Source: Desulfatibacillum alkenivorans DSM 16219
Lineage (GTDB): Bacteria; Desulfobacterota; Desulfobacteria; Desulfobacterales; Desulfatibacillaceae
Length of the DNA stretch: 64,000 bases
Direction of reading: 5' to 3'
NCBI RefSeq assembly: GCF_900142135.1
Contig: NZ_FQZU01000019.1
Span: 1 to 64,000 of the forward strand
The position numbers and the translations under genes are program-made. Below the pieces are notes generated by a model that had not been told where the DNA came from, did no database searches, and saw nothing but the letters and a program-made list of their open reading frames with translations. Positions 26,983 through 35,370 of the stretch are shown in pieces; position 1 is the first letter of the stretch, and the number at the start of each line of letters is the position of its first letter.

Positions 26983-27876
26983 TTATTTTATTTTAATCTC
27001 TTTTTGCAGGTCTTTGTACCACTTGGCTTCGCCCCACACCTTTTCCGCGCAATCCGGGCACATCCCATGGCTGAACTCCAGGTTGGAGCGTTCTTCCAGG
27101 TACGACTCGATCTGTTTCCAGTAGCCTTCGTCGTCCCGGACCTTTTTGCAATACGCGCAAATGGGGATGAATCCCCGCAAGACATTGATTTCGTCCAGCG
27201 AGGCCCGCAGTTTTTTGATCAGTTCCTCGTTTCGTTCATTGGACTTGGCCAATTCCCTGTAGGAGACGTATTCCAGCCTGCGCGTCCGGTTGTTGGAGCG
27301 CAGAATAATGACGCCTAAAAAGTTGATGGGGATCAAAAACAGGATGGAGCCTATAAAGCCGGAAAAATCCATATCCAGAAAAAAAAGGCTGGTAAAAAGC
27401 GATCCCACGCCCAAAAAAGCGCATGCAGCAATGGTGTAATAAAACTCATTATTGAGAAACTGGTAGAAAATCAGCGTAAGAAGGATTGTATTCACCCCCA
27501 GATAGGCGAAAATCATCTCCCGCGTGATGGACAGGACGAAGACCCCCAGGGACATGAGGATCTGGGTGATCAACAGCATCTTGGAATAATAGGCGATAAA
27601 CTCACGGGACTTTTGGATGTACACCAAGGTCGTGCCCAGGGCGGAAGCCACGCCTATTCGCAGCAAAAGGAGGGCGTAAATGGACTCTGCATTTTTGGCT
27701 TCCATAACGTCTCTGACAAAAAACGCAATGGACAAAAACAACAGCACCGCCAAGGTGTTACGGGCGATTACCTTGTTTTCCTTCCAATTATAGCGGAGAA
27801 AAGCCTCTTCCTCTTCCTGGGAGAGAAACTCCGCTGTGACCCTGGACAATAATGTGTTTTCTGCAGCGTTTTTCAC
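26983..27876 (-). CDS. Multi-TM sensor-like protein with C-terminal Cys-cluster domain
   Basis: The 297-residue protein has about seven membrane helices between residues 36 and 200, a short coiled coil (LAKSNERNEELIKKLRASLDEI) and then RGFIPICAYCKKVRDDEGYW with FSHGMCPDCAEK. That last block is the small Cys-x2-Cys...Cys-x2-Cys domain commonly found at the end of PAS/GAF signalling proteins and receiver-kinase fragments in Desulfobacterota. Here it follows a membrane sensor directly, with no kinase domain. It may act as a signal receptor that needs a separate partner. Function unproven. Confidence 0.75.
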   Translation of the reverse strand: MKNAAENTLLSRVTAEFLSQEEEEAFLRYNWKENKVIARNTLAVLLFLSIAFFVRDVMEAKNAESIYALLLLRIGVASALGTTLVYIQKSREFIAYYSKMLLITQILMSLGVFVLSITREMIFAYLGVNTILLTLIFYQFLNNEFYYTIAACAFLGVGSLFTSLFFLDMDFSGFIGSILFLIPINFLGVIILRSNNRTRRLEYVSYRELAKSNERNEELIKKLRASLDEINVLRGFIPICAYCKKVRDDEGYWKQIESYLEERSNLEFSHGMCPDCAEKVWGEAKWYKDLQKEIKIK

Positions 27877-28170
27877 GTGATTCCTGATCTATCCCGGCGA
27901 GGACGGGTGCGGTTATCGCCTTGGACGCATAAACCGCAAAAAAATCAGTGCAAACCAGGTCCGGTCCTTCTCGGACCTTAAGATTGCATGGCTCATCTCA
28001 AAATACAAACTGTGCATCCCCCCAGGCGGCCGGCAACCCCTTCCCGAACCATACAACAATAGTCCATCGGCTTTTGCCAGGTCAAGAGGCGGGGCGTTTT
28101 CTCATCATGGAATAACGCGGGGGAAAGAGGAATCGGAGCCTGAAGGCGGCCTGAAAGACACAATCCAAAT

Positions 28171-28249
28171 GTAGGGCGCAGGCCTCTGTGCCCGCCCTGG
28201 ACATATTGGCTCATCCCTGGCAGGGCGCCCACAGGGGGGCGCGGCTACA
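28171..28249. repeat. Imperfect REP-like palindrome
   Basis: GTAGGGCGCAGGCCTCTGTG...CCCACAGGGGGGCGCGGCTA forms a long imperfect hairpin. The phrasing (gcgc-cctctgtg-cccgccctg / cagggcgcccacaggggggcgcgg) is that of intergenic palindromic repeats common in many bacteria. It sits in the 805-base gap 27,877-28,681 that holds no recognised protein gene. Confidence 0.5.
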
Positions 28250-28373
28250 ATGAAAAATGTTGGACCTCCCTTAATTTGTCGGGAACGGACCAGGCAAGTC
28301 CCATCCCGCCATAGGCAGCCCATCATTTTGGATTGTACAATAAAGGTTTCTTGCCAATCCCTTCAACAAGTTC

Positions 28374-28437
28374 AACCACGGAAAGTACGGACGTCACCGA
28401 AAGAAGCACGTCCGCGCTTTCCGCGTCTTCCGTGGTT
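28374..28437. repeat. Second intergenic palindrome (AACCACGGAA type)
   Basis: AACCACGGAA (28374-28383) and TTCCGTGGTT (28428-28437) are exact reverse complements; the inside contains further pairs (GGACGT...ACGTCC). This ACGGAA-repeat palindrome is a widespread intergenic form. No gene is supported between 28,250 and 28,681. Confidence 0.5.
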
Positions 28438-28681
28438 CCTTTTCCGGTTATTCACAGGGCGCGGCCCTTCTGCCAACCCGAGAGCGCCTAAGGCGCCAAC
28501 GGAAAATGAAGCCGAATGAAGCCCCTATATGCATTCCCACGGAGGACCATGGGAACGAGCGGCCGGCAAGAACAAGGGCGGTCCGATCCATTTTCGCTTC
28601 ATCAGACGCGGGAACAAGCGTGCATAGACCGGAAAGACGGAATCAAGAACGTTGTGATAAACAGGATGATAAAAAAGGAAG

Positions 28682-28757
28682 TGGTGGAGATGAGGGGGCT
28701 CGAACCCCTGGCCTCAGCATTGCGAACGCTGCGCTCTCCCAACTGAGCTACATCCCC
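28682..28757 (-). tRNA. tRNA-Ala (anticodon CGC)
   Basis: The minus strand folds as a complete cloverleaf. The acceptor stem is GGGGATG/CATCTCC, the D arm GCTC/GAGC, the anticodon stem CAGCG/TGCTG around TTCGCAA, and the T arm AGGGG-TTCGAGC-CCCCT. The discriminator is A and the CCA end is encoded. The G3-U70 pair, the alanine identity mark, is present. Several further bases of the flanking 3' sequence (C) follow with no obvious att-like duplication in this window. Confidence 0.96.
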
Positions 28758-28842
28758 ACGTTGGAATTGATTCGGGGAGTATTAGCAAAATAAAATGGCG
28801 GGGTCAACGGAGATTTCACGTCTCCGGCAAAGAATTTGCCCG

Positions 28843-30954
28843 TTACGGGGATTTTTTGCCATCCGGCCTTTTAAAAGGGATGGTCAGGGTGAAAGCGGCG
28901 CCTTTGCCCTTGCCTCTGCTGTGGGCTGTCAGGCTTCCCCCCATTTCGGCCGCGGCGATGCTGCCGCTGTGCAGGCCGAATCCGTGGCCTTTTTTCCGGG
29001 TGGTGAAGCCATGGGTGAAGATTCTGTTCAAATTCTCAGGGGGAATTCCCACTCCGTTGTCCGAAACGCTGATGGCCACTTGGTCCTCTCCGTCTTTTTG
29101 GATGGAGACCATGATCTTTCCGCGTTTCCCTTGGGAGTTTTTTATGGCGTGCTTGGCGTTGGCTATGAGGTTCACCATAATTTGCATGACCCGGTTTCTG
29201 TCTGCTAAAAGAGGCGGCAAATCTTCAAAGTTTCTTTCCAACTTGATGCCGTGGCGAATCAGCGCTGCTTTATTAAGCGTGACGGCGGCTTCCACGACTT
29301 CCTGGATATCCGTGATTTCGGTCAGGCCCGCAGCTTTCCCAAAGGATTGCTGGAGGCTGATGATGGTAACCATGTGATCGATGTATTCCCTGAGTTGTTT
29401 GACGTCCTCCAGCATTTTTCGGCGTTCCCCGCCTATATGAGCCGCCAGCTCCGCCAGGTACGCGGGAAGTTTTTTTCCCTTGGGATCCAGGGCCAGGTAT
29501 TCGCCGATGGAGTCAAGGTTTTCTTTTAGCATGGCCCCGGCGCGTTCAAAATTGACTACGCGGGAGTTCTCCATCTTTTCAAGGATGGATCCGGCGTTCA
29601 CATGGACGCTGTTCAGGATGTTGCCGATATTATGCAGCACGCCGGTGGCCACTTCGGCCATGCCGGCTTCCCTGGCGGCCAGGACCAGTTGCTTGTTGGT
29701 TTCCTCCAGCTTGGCTTCCATCATTTTCTGTTCGGTCACGTCTTCCAGGACGTTCACCACGTTCACGACTTCGCCGTTTTGTTTAATGGGGTACATGGTG
29801 GCTTTCACCCAAAGTTCTTTTTCCGACTCTTTTATCCGGCTTGTGGGGCGATGTTGAAAAGGAGGCACGCGCACCACCTCCCCTGAAAAAACTTTATCCA
29901 AAATTTTTCTTTTGGAAGGATCGGTCATTATGACGGGGTCCTGAAACAAGTTATAGTTGCCTACCAAGGCTTCCCGCGTAGTTCCCCACATGCGGCAGTG
30001 GGCGGGGTTGTTTTCCAATAGCGTCCCGTCCATGCCGTAATATTCGTAGGATATGGGCGATTGGGTTATGAGGGATTTGAACCGCTCCTCGCTTCTTTGC
30101 AGGGCCTCCTCGGCGGCTTTGCGCTGGCTGATATCAATGATAACCCCTTCCACCGCCCCGGCCTCCGGATAGATGCGCAGGGAATAGCTGGCCCAAAACT
30201 CGGAGCCGTCTTTGCGGCGCATGAGAACCTCATGATTTTCAATCATCCCGTTCGCCTGGAGAATTTCCACCATGAATTCCCTGTCCTTGGCGTTCGCGTA
30301 AAAATCCGTGGACCTCAGCCCCTGCAAGTCCTCCGGCGCTATTTGAAACATCCTTGCACAAAGTTCATTGATGGCAAGCACCTTTCCATCCCCCAGCCTG
30401 GTGCGCACCAGCCCCACCTGAGCGTTGTTGAAAAGGTTGCGAAACCGCTCCTCGCTTTTACGCAGGTCCTCCTCCATGATTTTGCTGTCCGTAATATCCA
30501 CCAAAATGCCTTGCAGCCCGGTAAAGCCTTCCTCGGTCATCATCGCCCTGGCATTGGCCCGAACCCAAATGATACGCCCATCCTTGCACATCATCCGGTA
30601 CTCGGTGACCTGATTTTCACCCTCCATGATTTTTTGAAATTGATTCATCCGGCTGGCCAAATCTTCGGGAAACACGAATTCAACAAAGTTCCTCCCCAGC
30701 ACCTCTTCCTGGGTGAAGCCGCTGACCTTGAAGATGTTGGGGCTTACATAGGTTATTTGCGCCTTAGCGTCGGTGGAAAAAACAATCTCATTGATGTTTT
30801 CAACCAGACTTTTATATCTTTCGTACTCTAAGCGATTTTCACCGTCATGGCCATGCCGGCCGGACTGCTTTTCCTGCGACTTGCAGGAATTCAGTTCCCG
30901 CTCAAGCTCTTGAATGCGTATTTCCAGGTCTTCATAGGAATCTTTGGAGCCCAT
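28843..30954 (-). CDS. Three-PAS sensor histidine kinase
   Basis: The protein of about 703 residues starts with a short coiled coil (EDLEIRIQELERELN), followed by three or more PAS/PAC repeats (segments such as FSTDAKAQITYVSPNIFKVSG and GLVRTRLGDGKVLAINELC, with several PAC VDITD-like ends). The kinase has an H-box in VATGVLHNIGNILNSVHVN and an ATPase domain with NLIANAKHAIKNS, DNGVGIPPENL and GHGFGLHSGSIAA. The HNIGN-type H-box marks the HWE/HisKA_7TM-like group seen next to chemosensory PAS chains. I place the start at MGSKDSYED (30954); the 54 upstream in-frame residues lack a coding look. Confidence 0.85.
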   Translation of the reverse strand: MGSKDSYEDLEIRIQELERELNSCKSQEKQSGRHGHDGENRLEYERYKSLVENINEIVFSTDAKAQITYVSPNIFKVSGFTQEEVLGRNFVEFVFPEDLASRMNQFQKIMEGENQVTEYRMMCKDGRIIWVRANARAMMTEEGFTGLQGILVDITDSKIMEEDLRKSEERFRNLFNNAQVGLVRTRLGDGKVLAINELCARMFQIAPEDLQGLRSTDFYANAKDREFMVEILQANGMIENHEVLMRRKDGSEFWASYSLRIYPEAGAVEGVIIDISQRKAAEEALQRSEERFKSLITQSPISYEYYGMDGTLLENNPAHCRMWGTTREALVGNYNLFQDPVIMTDPSKRKILDKVFSGEVVRVPPFQHRPTSRIKESEKELWVKATMYPIKQNGEVVNVVNVLEDVTEQKMMEAKLEETNKQLVLAAREAGMAEVATGVLHNIGNILNSVHVNAGSILEKMENSRVVNFERAGAMLKENLDSIGEYLALDPKGKKLPAYLAELAAHIGGERRKMLEDVKQLREYIDHMVTIISLQQSFGKAAGLTEITDIQEVVEAAVTLNKAALIRHGIKLERNFEDLPPLLADRNRVMQIMVNLIANAKHAIKNSQGKRGKIMVSIQKDGEDQVAISVSDNGVGIPPENLNRIFTHGFTTRKKGHGFGLHSGSIAAAEMGGSLTAHSRGKGKGAAFTLTIPFKRPDGKKSP

Positions 30955-31315
30955 GGCGCTCGCCTCGTCACTATCATTGGAGTTTAGGGTTTGGCGGCGG
31001 CAGCCGCGTATTTGACGATTTGCAAAAAACATACCTTCGTATTCAAAAAAATGAAGACGGCGGGAAAAACAGGAAAGAATGTGCGGGGTCAGGCCGAAGC
31101 CTTTTCTTAAGGCCAAAAGGGGTTAAAAGGAAAATGGGCGGACAAGCCGCCCGGGACCCCTGGAAAAGGCGCAGATAGCTTTGAAACAATCATCCGAGGC
31201 TTGGATTTCGGGTCATGAACCCGCATGCATATAATATGAAAAAATTTAGATTTACATAAATAAAATCAATTAATTATAAAGTTTTGACTAACCCATTTTT
31301 TGTGTCTTTCCCTGC

Positions 31316-31337
31316 CTATTAGTCACCTATTAGTCAC
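31316..31337 (+). repeat. Tandem 11-bp direct repeat near the element end
   Basis: CTATTAGTCAC occurs twice back to back (31316-31326 and 31327-31337). TGACTAA at 31285-31291 is the reverse complement of its TTAGTCA core. Short direct repeats at one element end are typical of arm-type binding sites of integrases or excisionases. Confidence 0.5.
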
Positions 31338-31507
31338 AAACTGAGTGATCTCCCATGACCTCCAGTGATCAAATTCCGGGAAAATTATTTTTCTTACACC
31401 TCATTTTCCACCTTCGCTCAAAATCCTTATGGGCGTCATTTTCAATCTTTTTTTAATTTTTTTGCCGTTTCAAACGTAAAAAACGTTCCCTTATAGCCTA
31501 CCCCCCT

Positions 31508-31526
31508 GGGGTATAGCCTATACCCC
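31508..31526. promoter_or_regulatory. Perfect palindrome upstream of the excisionase-like gene
   Basis: GGGGTATAG-C-CTATACCCC is a perfect 9+1+9 palindrome ending 39 bases before the start codon at 31566. A second TATAGCCTACCCCC half lies just upstream. It is a candidate operator for the HTH protein encoded here. Confidence 0.55.
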
Positions 31527-31565
31527 CATCTTCCGCACCCCATTTTACTCGCCTATCTTGTCGAC

Positions 31566-31748
31566 ATGAGAACGAACCTTTTAACAGCCAAAGAGACTGC
31601 ACTCTATTTAAGGACCACCCCAGGAGCCTTAGCCAATCTTCGATTACGGGGCGACGGTCCCCCCTATGTGAAGATGGGTAGAAGGGTCCTCTACGATCAA
31701 AAGGACTTGGAAGCCTGGATAGACTCCCACAAAGTCCGAACCAAATGA
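31566..31748 (+). CDS. Excisionase/AlpA-like helix-turn-helix protein
   Basis: The 60-residue protein is a single winged HTH of the excisionase/MerR-like type: LLTAKETALYLRTTPGALANLRLRGDGPPYVKMGRRVLYDQKDLEAWIDSHKV. The conserved GPPYVKMGRRVLY-W block is diagnostic for HTH_17/AlpA proteins. These act as recombination directionality factors or activators of the integrase. It is the first gene of the element, preceded by a perfect palindrome that could be its own site. Confidence 0.85.
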   Translation: MRTNLLTAKETALYLRTTPGALANLRLRGDGPPYVKMGRRVLYDQKDLEAWIDSHKVRTK

Positions 31749-31782
31749 CGAAATAACAACCAACTATTGAGGAAAAGTGATC

Positions 31783-31878
31783 ATGATTTTTTTCAGAGCC
31801 CCCCCCCCTACGCAAAGGGTTACCTTTTCGACCAAAACGAAACCTTTCTCAACAAATAACTACGATTCTAACTTTTAA
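31783..31878 (+). CDS. Possible 31-residue Pro-rich leader peptide
   Basis: An ATG at 31783 lies behind GAGGAAAA with suitable spacing and opens a 31-codon frame ending TAA at 31876-31878. The product has the run RAPPPPTQR near its start, encoded by a ten-base C run (31799-31808). The stop overlaps the AAGGAGG ribosome-binding site of the next gene, so its translation could affect downstream initiation. There is no homology support; it may be fortuitous. Confidence 0.3.
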   Translation: MIFFRAPPPTQRVTFSTKTKPFSTNNYDSNF

Positions 31879-31890
31879 GGAGGTCCAAAA

Positions 31891-33399
31891 ATGGACAAAA
31901 ACTTAAAAACTACAATTTCCATGAACACATGCAATTTTGGCCAAGCCGCTGCCCCCCAAGAGTCCTACGCCGAGACACCTGACGACGCAAACCAAAGCGT
32001 GAACACCGGGCTCCTGCCGAGCAGCTTTAGGAATTTGATTGCATTCCAAAAAGAGGGAGATGCCAATATGGAGACCTATTTTCTGCAATCAGCCCAGGAG
32101 GTCGAATCGGAGGAAGTCCATGGAGCTTTCGTAGCCCCTCAAAATGATCTTGAAAGATCGGAAAGCGATGAAGCTGACGAGCCCCTTGCCGAACCCGAAG
32201 AGGCTGCCGAAATCGACGATCATCCCGCAGAAGGAGGCGGAGAGGGTGTGGACGCCGATTCCATGGAGGAAGCGTCAGAGTCAGAAGGCGAGAGCGAAGG
32301 TGGAGAGCTAGCTGAACATCAAGATTCCAGCGCATCCGCGAACTCCGATGAAGCAGATGACTCTACAGCGGAGGTAGACGCCTCGGCTGAAGAGGCTCCT
32401 GCTCCAAGACTGGACAACTCCTTAAACATGGCGGGTACAGGTGCCACGACCCTTGGAGTCCTAATCGAAAGCCGAGCTGAATTTCTTCAGATCCCACTGA
32501 TGCGGGACCACGAGCAGGTCGTGGAACTCGCGAAGGAGGGTGCGAGCGCAGATGTGCTGGTGCAGATCCAAGAACGTGGGGCGGATGAGGTGCTCAATGA
32601 GTTATTAACGGCAGCGAACAGATTCCAGGTTTGCATGAATCAATCAGGCCACTTAACCTCCTTCAACGAGGCAGCGCTCCGAATCATTAGAGCCCGGCTG
32701 TGGAAAAATATCAAAATCGCCTATCAAAGAAAACATGGCAGGGATGGAAATTTTAACGAATGGTTCTCCAGCACTCAGCAAGGCCTATCGTGGAGGAGCC
32801 TTCACAATGACCTTAGAGTGGCCAAGGCAAAAGATGCGGAAGGGTATGCCTTTCTCGGTATGGGGAGGTTGCTTAATATCGTCATTGCCATCCTCAGAGG
32901 AGACGGCGGTAAAGATAGAATCAAGGAAGAAACCCCCATTAAGAACTTTTTACGGGAAAGAGGGGTCTCGCCTATCGGGGGCGGAAGCAACACCAAGGTG
33001 CCCAAGCTGAAACAGGACGTAGACGCCGCCATCAATGCCCAGGAGTTGCTGAACGCAAATATCACGACGATAGCGGCTCCAAAAATCAAAGCCTTCACCA
33101 CCAAGCATGGGTTGCTGAAAAATGTTCACCTAAGCCATCTGAAGAAATATGCAGACGAGGAGGAGCAACTGAGGGCAGCCTTCGAAGCGCTTGTCAGCTC
33201 CAATGATGGAATTCCCAAAAGGCAGCATCGAACGCCCGATCAAATCAATCTTGGCAGATTCACCAAGTTCATTGAAGATGTGGATTTGGCCTTGGATAAA
33301 CCCGAAAAACGCGAGGGTATAACCACGGAGGCGATCCAGGAGGTCATCGAAAAACTCCAGGAGTTGCAGCAGCACCTCAGCGATGAAAACGACGAATAA
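31891..33399 (+). CDS. Large acidic protein of unknown function
   Basis: The 502-residue protein has a highly Asp/Glu-rich, low-complexity section (about residues 65-170), followed by a folded helical part. The latter includes IRARLWKNIKIAYQRKHGRDGNFNEWFSSTQQGLSWRSLHNDLRVAKAKDAEG (written here in pieces of the family-less core) and ends in a coiled coil (VIEKLQELQQHL). AAGGAGG precedes its ATG. The acidic region could mimic DNA or serve as a disordered linker. It is the first long gene of the element and probably supports replication or maintenance; this is positional inference only. Confidence 0.6.
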   Translation: MDKNLKTTISMNTCNFGQAAAPQESYAETPDDANQSVNTGLLPSSFRNLIAFQKEGDANMETYFLQSAQEVESEEVHGAFVAPQNDLERSESDEADEPLAEPEEAAEIDDHPAEGGGEGVDADSMEEASESEGESEGGELAEHQDSSASANSDEADDSTAEVDASAEEAPAPRLDNSLNMAGTGATTLGVLIESRAEFLQIPLMRDHEQVVELAKEGASADVLVQIQERGADEVLNELLTAANRFQVCMNQSGHLTSFNEAALRIIRARLWKNIKIAYQRKHGRDGNFNEWFSSTQQGLSWRSLHNDLRVAKAKDAEGYAFLGMGRLLNIVIAILRGDGGKDRIKEETPIKNFLRERGVSPIGGGSNTKVPKLKQDVDAAINAQELLNANITTIAAPKIKAFTTKHGLLKNVHLSHLKKYADEEEQLRAAFEALVSSNDGIPKRQHRTPDQINLGRFTKFIEDVDLALDKPEKREGITTEAIQEVIEKLQELQQHLSDENDE

Positions 33400-33448
33400 G
33401 CTATGTCCGGGGCTCTCTCCGAAAGGCGGGAGCCCTCCACATTCTCAA

Positions 33449-33466
33449 TTGCAAGATTTTGCAGTT
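33449..33466. repeat. Copy 1 of a TTGCAAGAT palindromic repeat
   Basis: ATTGCAAGATTTTGCAGT lies in the gap after the acidic-protein gene. It is close to the perfect palindrome TTGCAAGATCTTGCAA. Related copies lie at about 50,913, 56,131 and 62,749. Confidence 0.5.
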
Positions 33467-33536
33467 TTACAAACCCAAATCTGCTGCGCCCCCTTAGCTT
33501 CGGGCAAAACATGCATGATCACAAGGAGATAAATAT

Positions 33537-34502
33537 ATGAGCGTATATCCAACAGCAACAATCACAACCCAAAACGGTTGCCAGGAATGTGTAAAACCTA
33601 AAATAATTTCAGCCAGTAGGCTTACGGATGTCTGCGCCCATTATTCGGAATGGTTTATGAACGGCATGGATAGAGGGTATTTTTTGGCGAGGCCTTCTCG
33701 CAGTCCTAAAGTCTATGTTTCCATGGAAAAAGTGAAGGGAATTGTATTCTGGACCAAGTACGTCAGACACATGATCCAGTACATGGACGATCTGGATGGG
33801 CGAGGGATTGCATCGTATTTCTTGGTTACCATGAACGACTATGAAGATGTTGGCATGGAGCCCAACCTGCCGTCCCTGGATGAACGCATTGATGCTTTTC
33901 AGGAGATGTCTCGGAAAATAGGCAAGGAGCGAATTCTCTGGAGAGCCGATCCGATAATCGCGGCTGACCAGATTCCGCTTACGGACTCTCTCCGTAGGAT
34001 AGAGGGTATTGGCGACCAACTCCAAGGATATACCGAGAAGCTGATTTTCGGTTTTCTTGAGCCAGAGAAAAACTCGTCCATTCGGAAACGCCTGGATAAA
34101 GCCGGATTGAGTCAGTACGACATCAGCGTAGCAGACCAATGCAAGGCAGCTAAGAGGTTGGCCCAGTTGGGTCAAAAGTGGGGAATGGAAGTGGCCTCTT
34201 GCTGTAACACTCTGGATTTTTCGCATTACGGCATCCGAACAAACAGATGCACAGACCCTGAACAGTTCAAGCGCATCGCTCCAAATAACCCAAGTCTGGT
34301 AGAGTTTTGTAATTCAAGCGATGCGAAGAAGCGAGGGGATGGGCAGCAAACGGATTGTCAATGCATGCCAGCAAAAGATATCGGGATAAAATTTGGCTGC
34401 CCGTATGCTTGTACTTACTGTTACGCTTTTGGGAGATACGACACTCTTGAAGCCAAGACGGCTCAACACGACCCCAACGGCGAATCCATCTACCCTATTT
34501 AA
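33537..34502 (+). CDS. DUF1848 family protein with radical-SAM-like Cys cluster
   Basis: The 321-residue protein begins with KIISASRLTDVCAHYSEWFMNGMDRGYFLARPSRS and VKGIVFWTKYVRHM, the N-terminal block of DUF1848. It ends with DCQCMPAKDIGIKFGCPYACTYCYAFG, the conserved C-terminal Cys motif that contains a CxxxCxxC run like radical-SAM enzymes. The family's reaction is not established. It recurs on phages and integrative elements, sometimes near DNA-repair genes, so a role with nucleic acids is plausible. AAGGAGA precedes the start. Confidence 0.85.
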   Translation: MSVYPTATITTQNGCQECVKPKIISASRLTDVCAHYSEWFMNGMDRGYFLARPSRSPKVYVSMEKVKGIVFWTKYVRHMIQYMDDLDGRGIASYFLVTMNDYEDVGMEPNLPSLDERIDAFQEMSRKIGKERILWRADPIIAADQIPLTDSLRRIEGIGDQLQGYTEKLIFGFLEPEKNSSIRKRLDKAGLSQYDISVADQCKAAKRLAQLGQKWGMEVASCCNTLDFSHYGIRTNRCTDPEQFKRIAPNNPSLVEFCNSSDAKKRGDGQQTDCQCMPAKDIGIKFGCPYACTYCYAFGRYDTLEAKTAQHDPNGESIYPI

Positions 34503-34562
34503 CCACCAGCTAATACGGCGCGTCGGCTTTCCGGTCGGCGCGTCGTCTATAGGAGACCTCAA

Positions 34563-34820
34563 TTGAAAAATAAGTTTTATATTCCTCGAAAAATCATAGA
34601 CGGCTACAGCATGACCCGTGAACAGGAGGGAGTATACAAGTGGCTGAATCGCCAATACTACCCTAAGAGTCCCAAACAGATAGGAGATGCCATAGGCAAG
34701 TCTCAAAAAGCGACCTGGAGAATACTGAACGGATACCTCTTCACACAAGGGGCCTTCCAGAAAGACGGGCATGGGCGTTATTACGTGAGCGGTTCCCGGG
34801 CCTCTCGAAACCTTGCTTAA
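34563..34820 (+). CDS. Small winged-helix-type protein
   Basis: The 85-residue product uses a TTG start seven bases after GGAG. Its centre, SMTREQEGVYKWLNRQYYPKSPKQIGDAIGKSQKATWRILNGYL, has the helix-turn-helix spacing of a winged helix, followed by a beta-hairpin (GRYYVSGSR). It may be a small DNA-binding regulator. Upstream, GGCGCGTCG occurs twice as a direct repeat in the short gap. Unknown beyond that. Confidence 0.6.
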   Translation: MKNKFYIPRKIIDGYSMTREQEGVYKWLNRQYYPKSPKQIGDAIGKSQKATWRILNGYLFTQGAFQKDGHGRYYVSGSRASRNLA

Positions 34821-35021
34821 ATGGTGTGCGGGAAACGGCGTTATGGTAATGGGCTTAGACCCTGATGAGACCTTGCCACCAAGACCTTTTTCATCATTAA
34901 CCACAACATACTGTTATTGCTACAGATAATCAAGGCGTCGATGAGCATCATTTCTACACGACAAACTATTGAAGAGTAAGAGCAACAGCAGGGCCACTGC
35001 TATTGAGAACAAACTGAAAGC

Positions 35022-35050
35022 GGCTCTATAGAGACATCCTTTATAGAGCC
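35022..35050. promoter_or_regulatory. Inverted repeat before the ribbon-helix-helix gene
   Basis: GGCTCTATA (35022-35030) and TATAGAGCC (35042-35050) form a perfect 9-bp repeat with an 11-base centre, ending 30 bases before the start codon. It could be an operator for the encoded ribbon-helix-helix protein or a leader hairpin. Confidence 0.5.
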
Positions 35051-35080
35051 GTATCACTTAAAACATAGGAGGAAGATTTT

Positions 35081-35263
35081 ATGAGCACTAAAAAGCAAGC
35101 AAGTTTGATGATTAGCCTGCCTAAAGAAACAAAGCTGGCATTACGCAAAATAGCCGCAGAAAAGAACATGGATAATCCAGATAGGGTTACATCTGCTGCT
35201 GCAATTGCAAGAATGATTATTTTAGATCACATGGAGAAGATTGAATCTTTAAAAACTGAGTAA
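35081..35263 (+). CDS. Small ribbon-helix-helix protein
   Basis: The 60-residue protein has a short strand ASLMISLPKETKLALRKIAAEKN followed by a helical part (VTSAAAIARMIILDHMEK), the CopG/Arc-like ribbon-helix-helix plan. It probably dimerises and binds DNA. AGGAGGA precedes the ATG, and a perfect inverted repeat lies just upstream. It is next to the helicase gene and could regulate copy number or replication. Confidence 0.7.
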   Translation: MSTKKQASLMISLPKETKLALRKIAAEKNMDNPDRVTSAAAIARMIILDHMEKIESLKTE

Positions 35264-35279
35264 CTTTTAAACATTGGCT

Positions 35280-35362
35280 GGAAGACAGAATAATTTTTTA
35301 TTTTGATGGATGTCAATTTAATCTGATGGCATCTGTCTTCCTCCATAATTTTAATGGAGGAA
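35280..35362 (+). promoter_or_regulatory. Leader hairpins that can hide the helicase ribosome-binding site
   Basis: GGAAGACAGA (35280-35289) pairs exactly with TCTGTCTTCC (35332-35341). Immediately after, CCTCCAT (35340-35346) pairs exactly with ATGGAGG (35354-35360), which contains the GGAGGA ribosome-binding site of the helicase gene. The two stems share two bases. Translational control of the replicative helicase is likely if these fold. Confidence 0.5.
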
Positions 35363-35370
35363 TTTAATTA

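Larger units (their letters stand above)
30955..31565. other. AT-rich junction region at the left end of the element
   Basis: After the kinase start the sequence turns sharply AT-rich (31,225-31,300). It holds a tandem repeat (31316-31337), a single-copy TGACTAA in inverse orientation to it (31285-31291) and a palindrome (31508-31526) before the excisionase-like gene. No protein gene is supported. This is the most likely left boundary of the integrated element. Confidence 0.5.

Noticed and set aside
28516-28746. Plus-strand frame ending in RGLEPLASALRTLRSPN
   Set aside because: It runs antisense through the tRNA gene and intergenic repeats; this ending is a typical mistranslation of tRNA complement.
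28682-28757. tRNA-Ala as the integration site of the element
   Set aside because: A complete kinase gene lies between the tRNA and the element, and no repeated 3' tRNA fragment is visible in the window.
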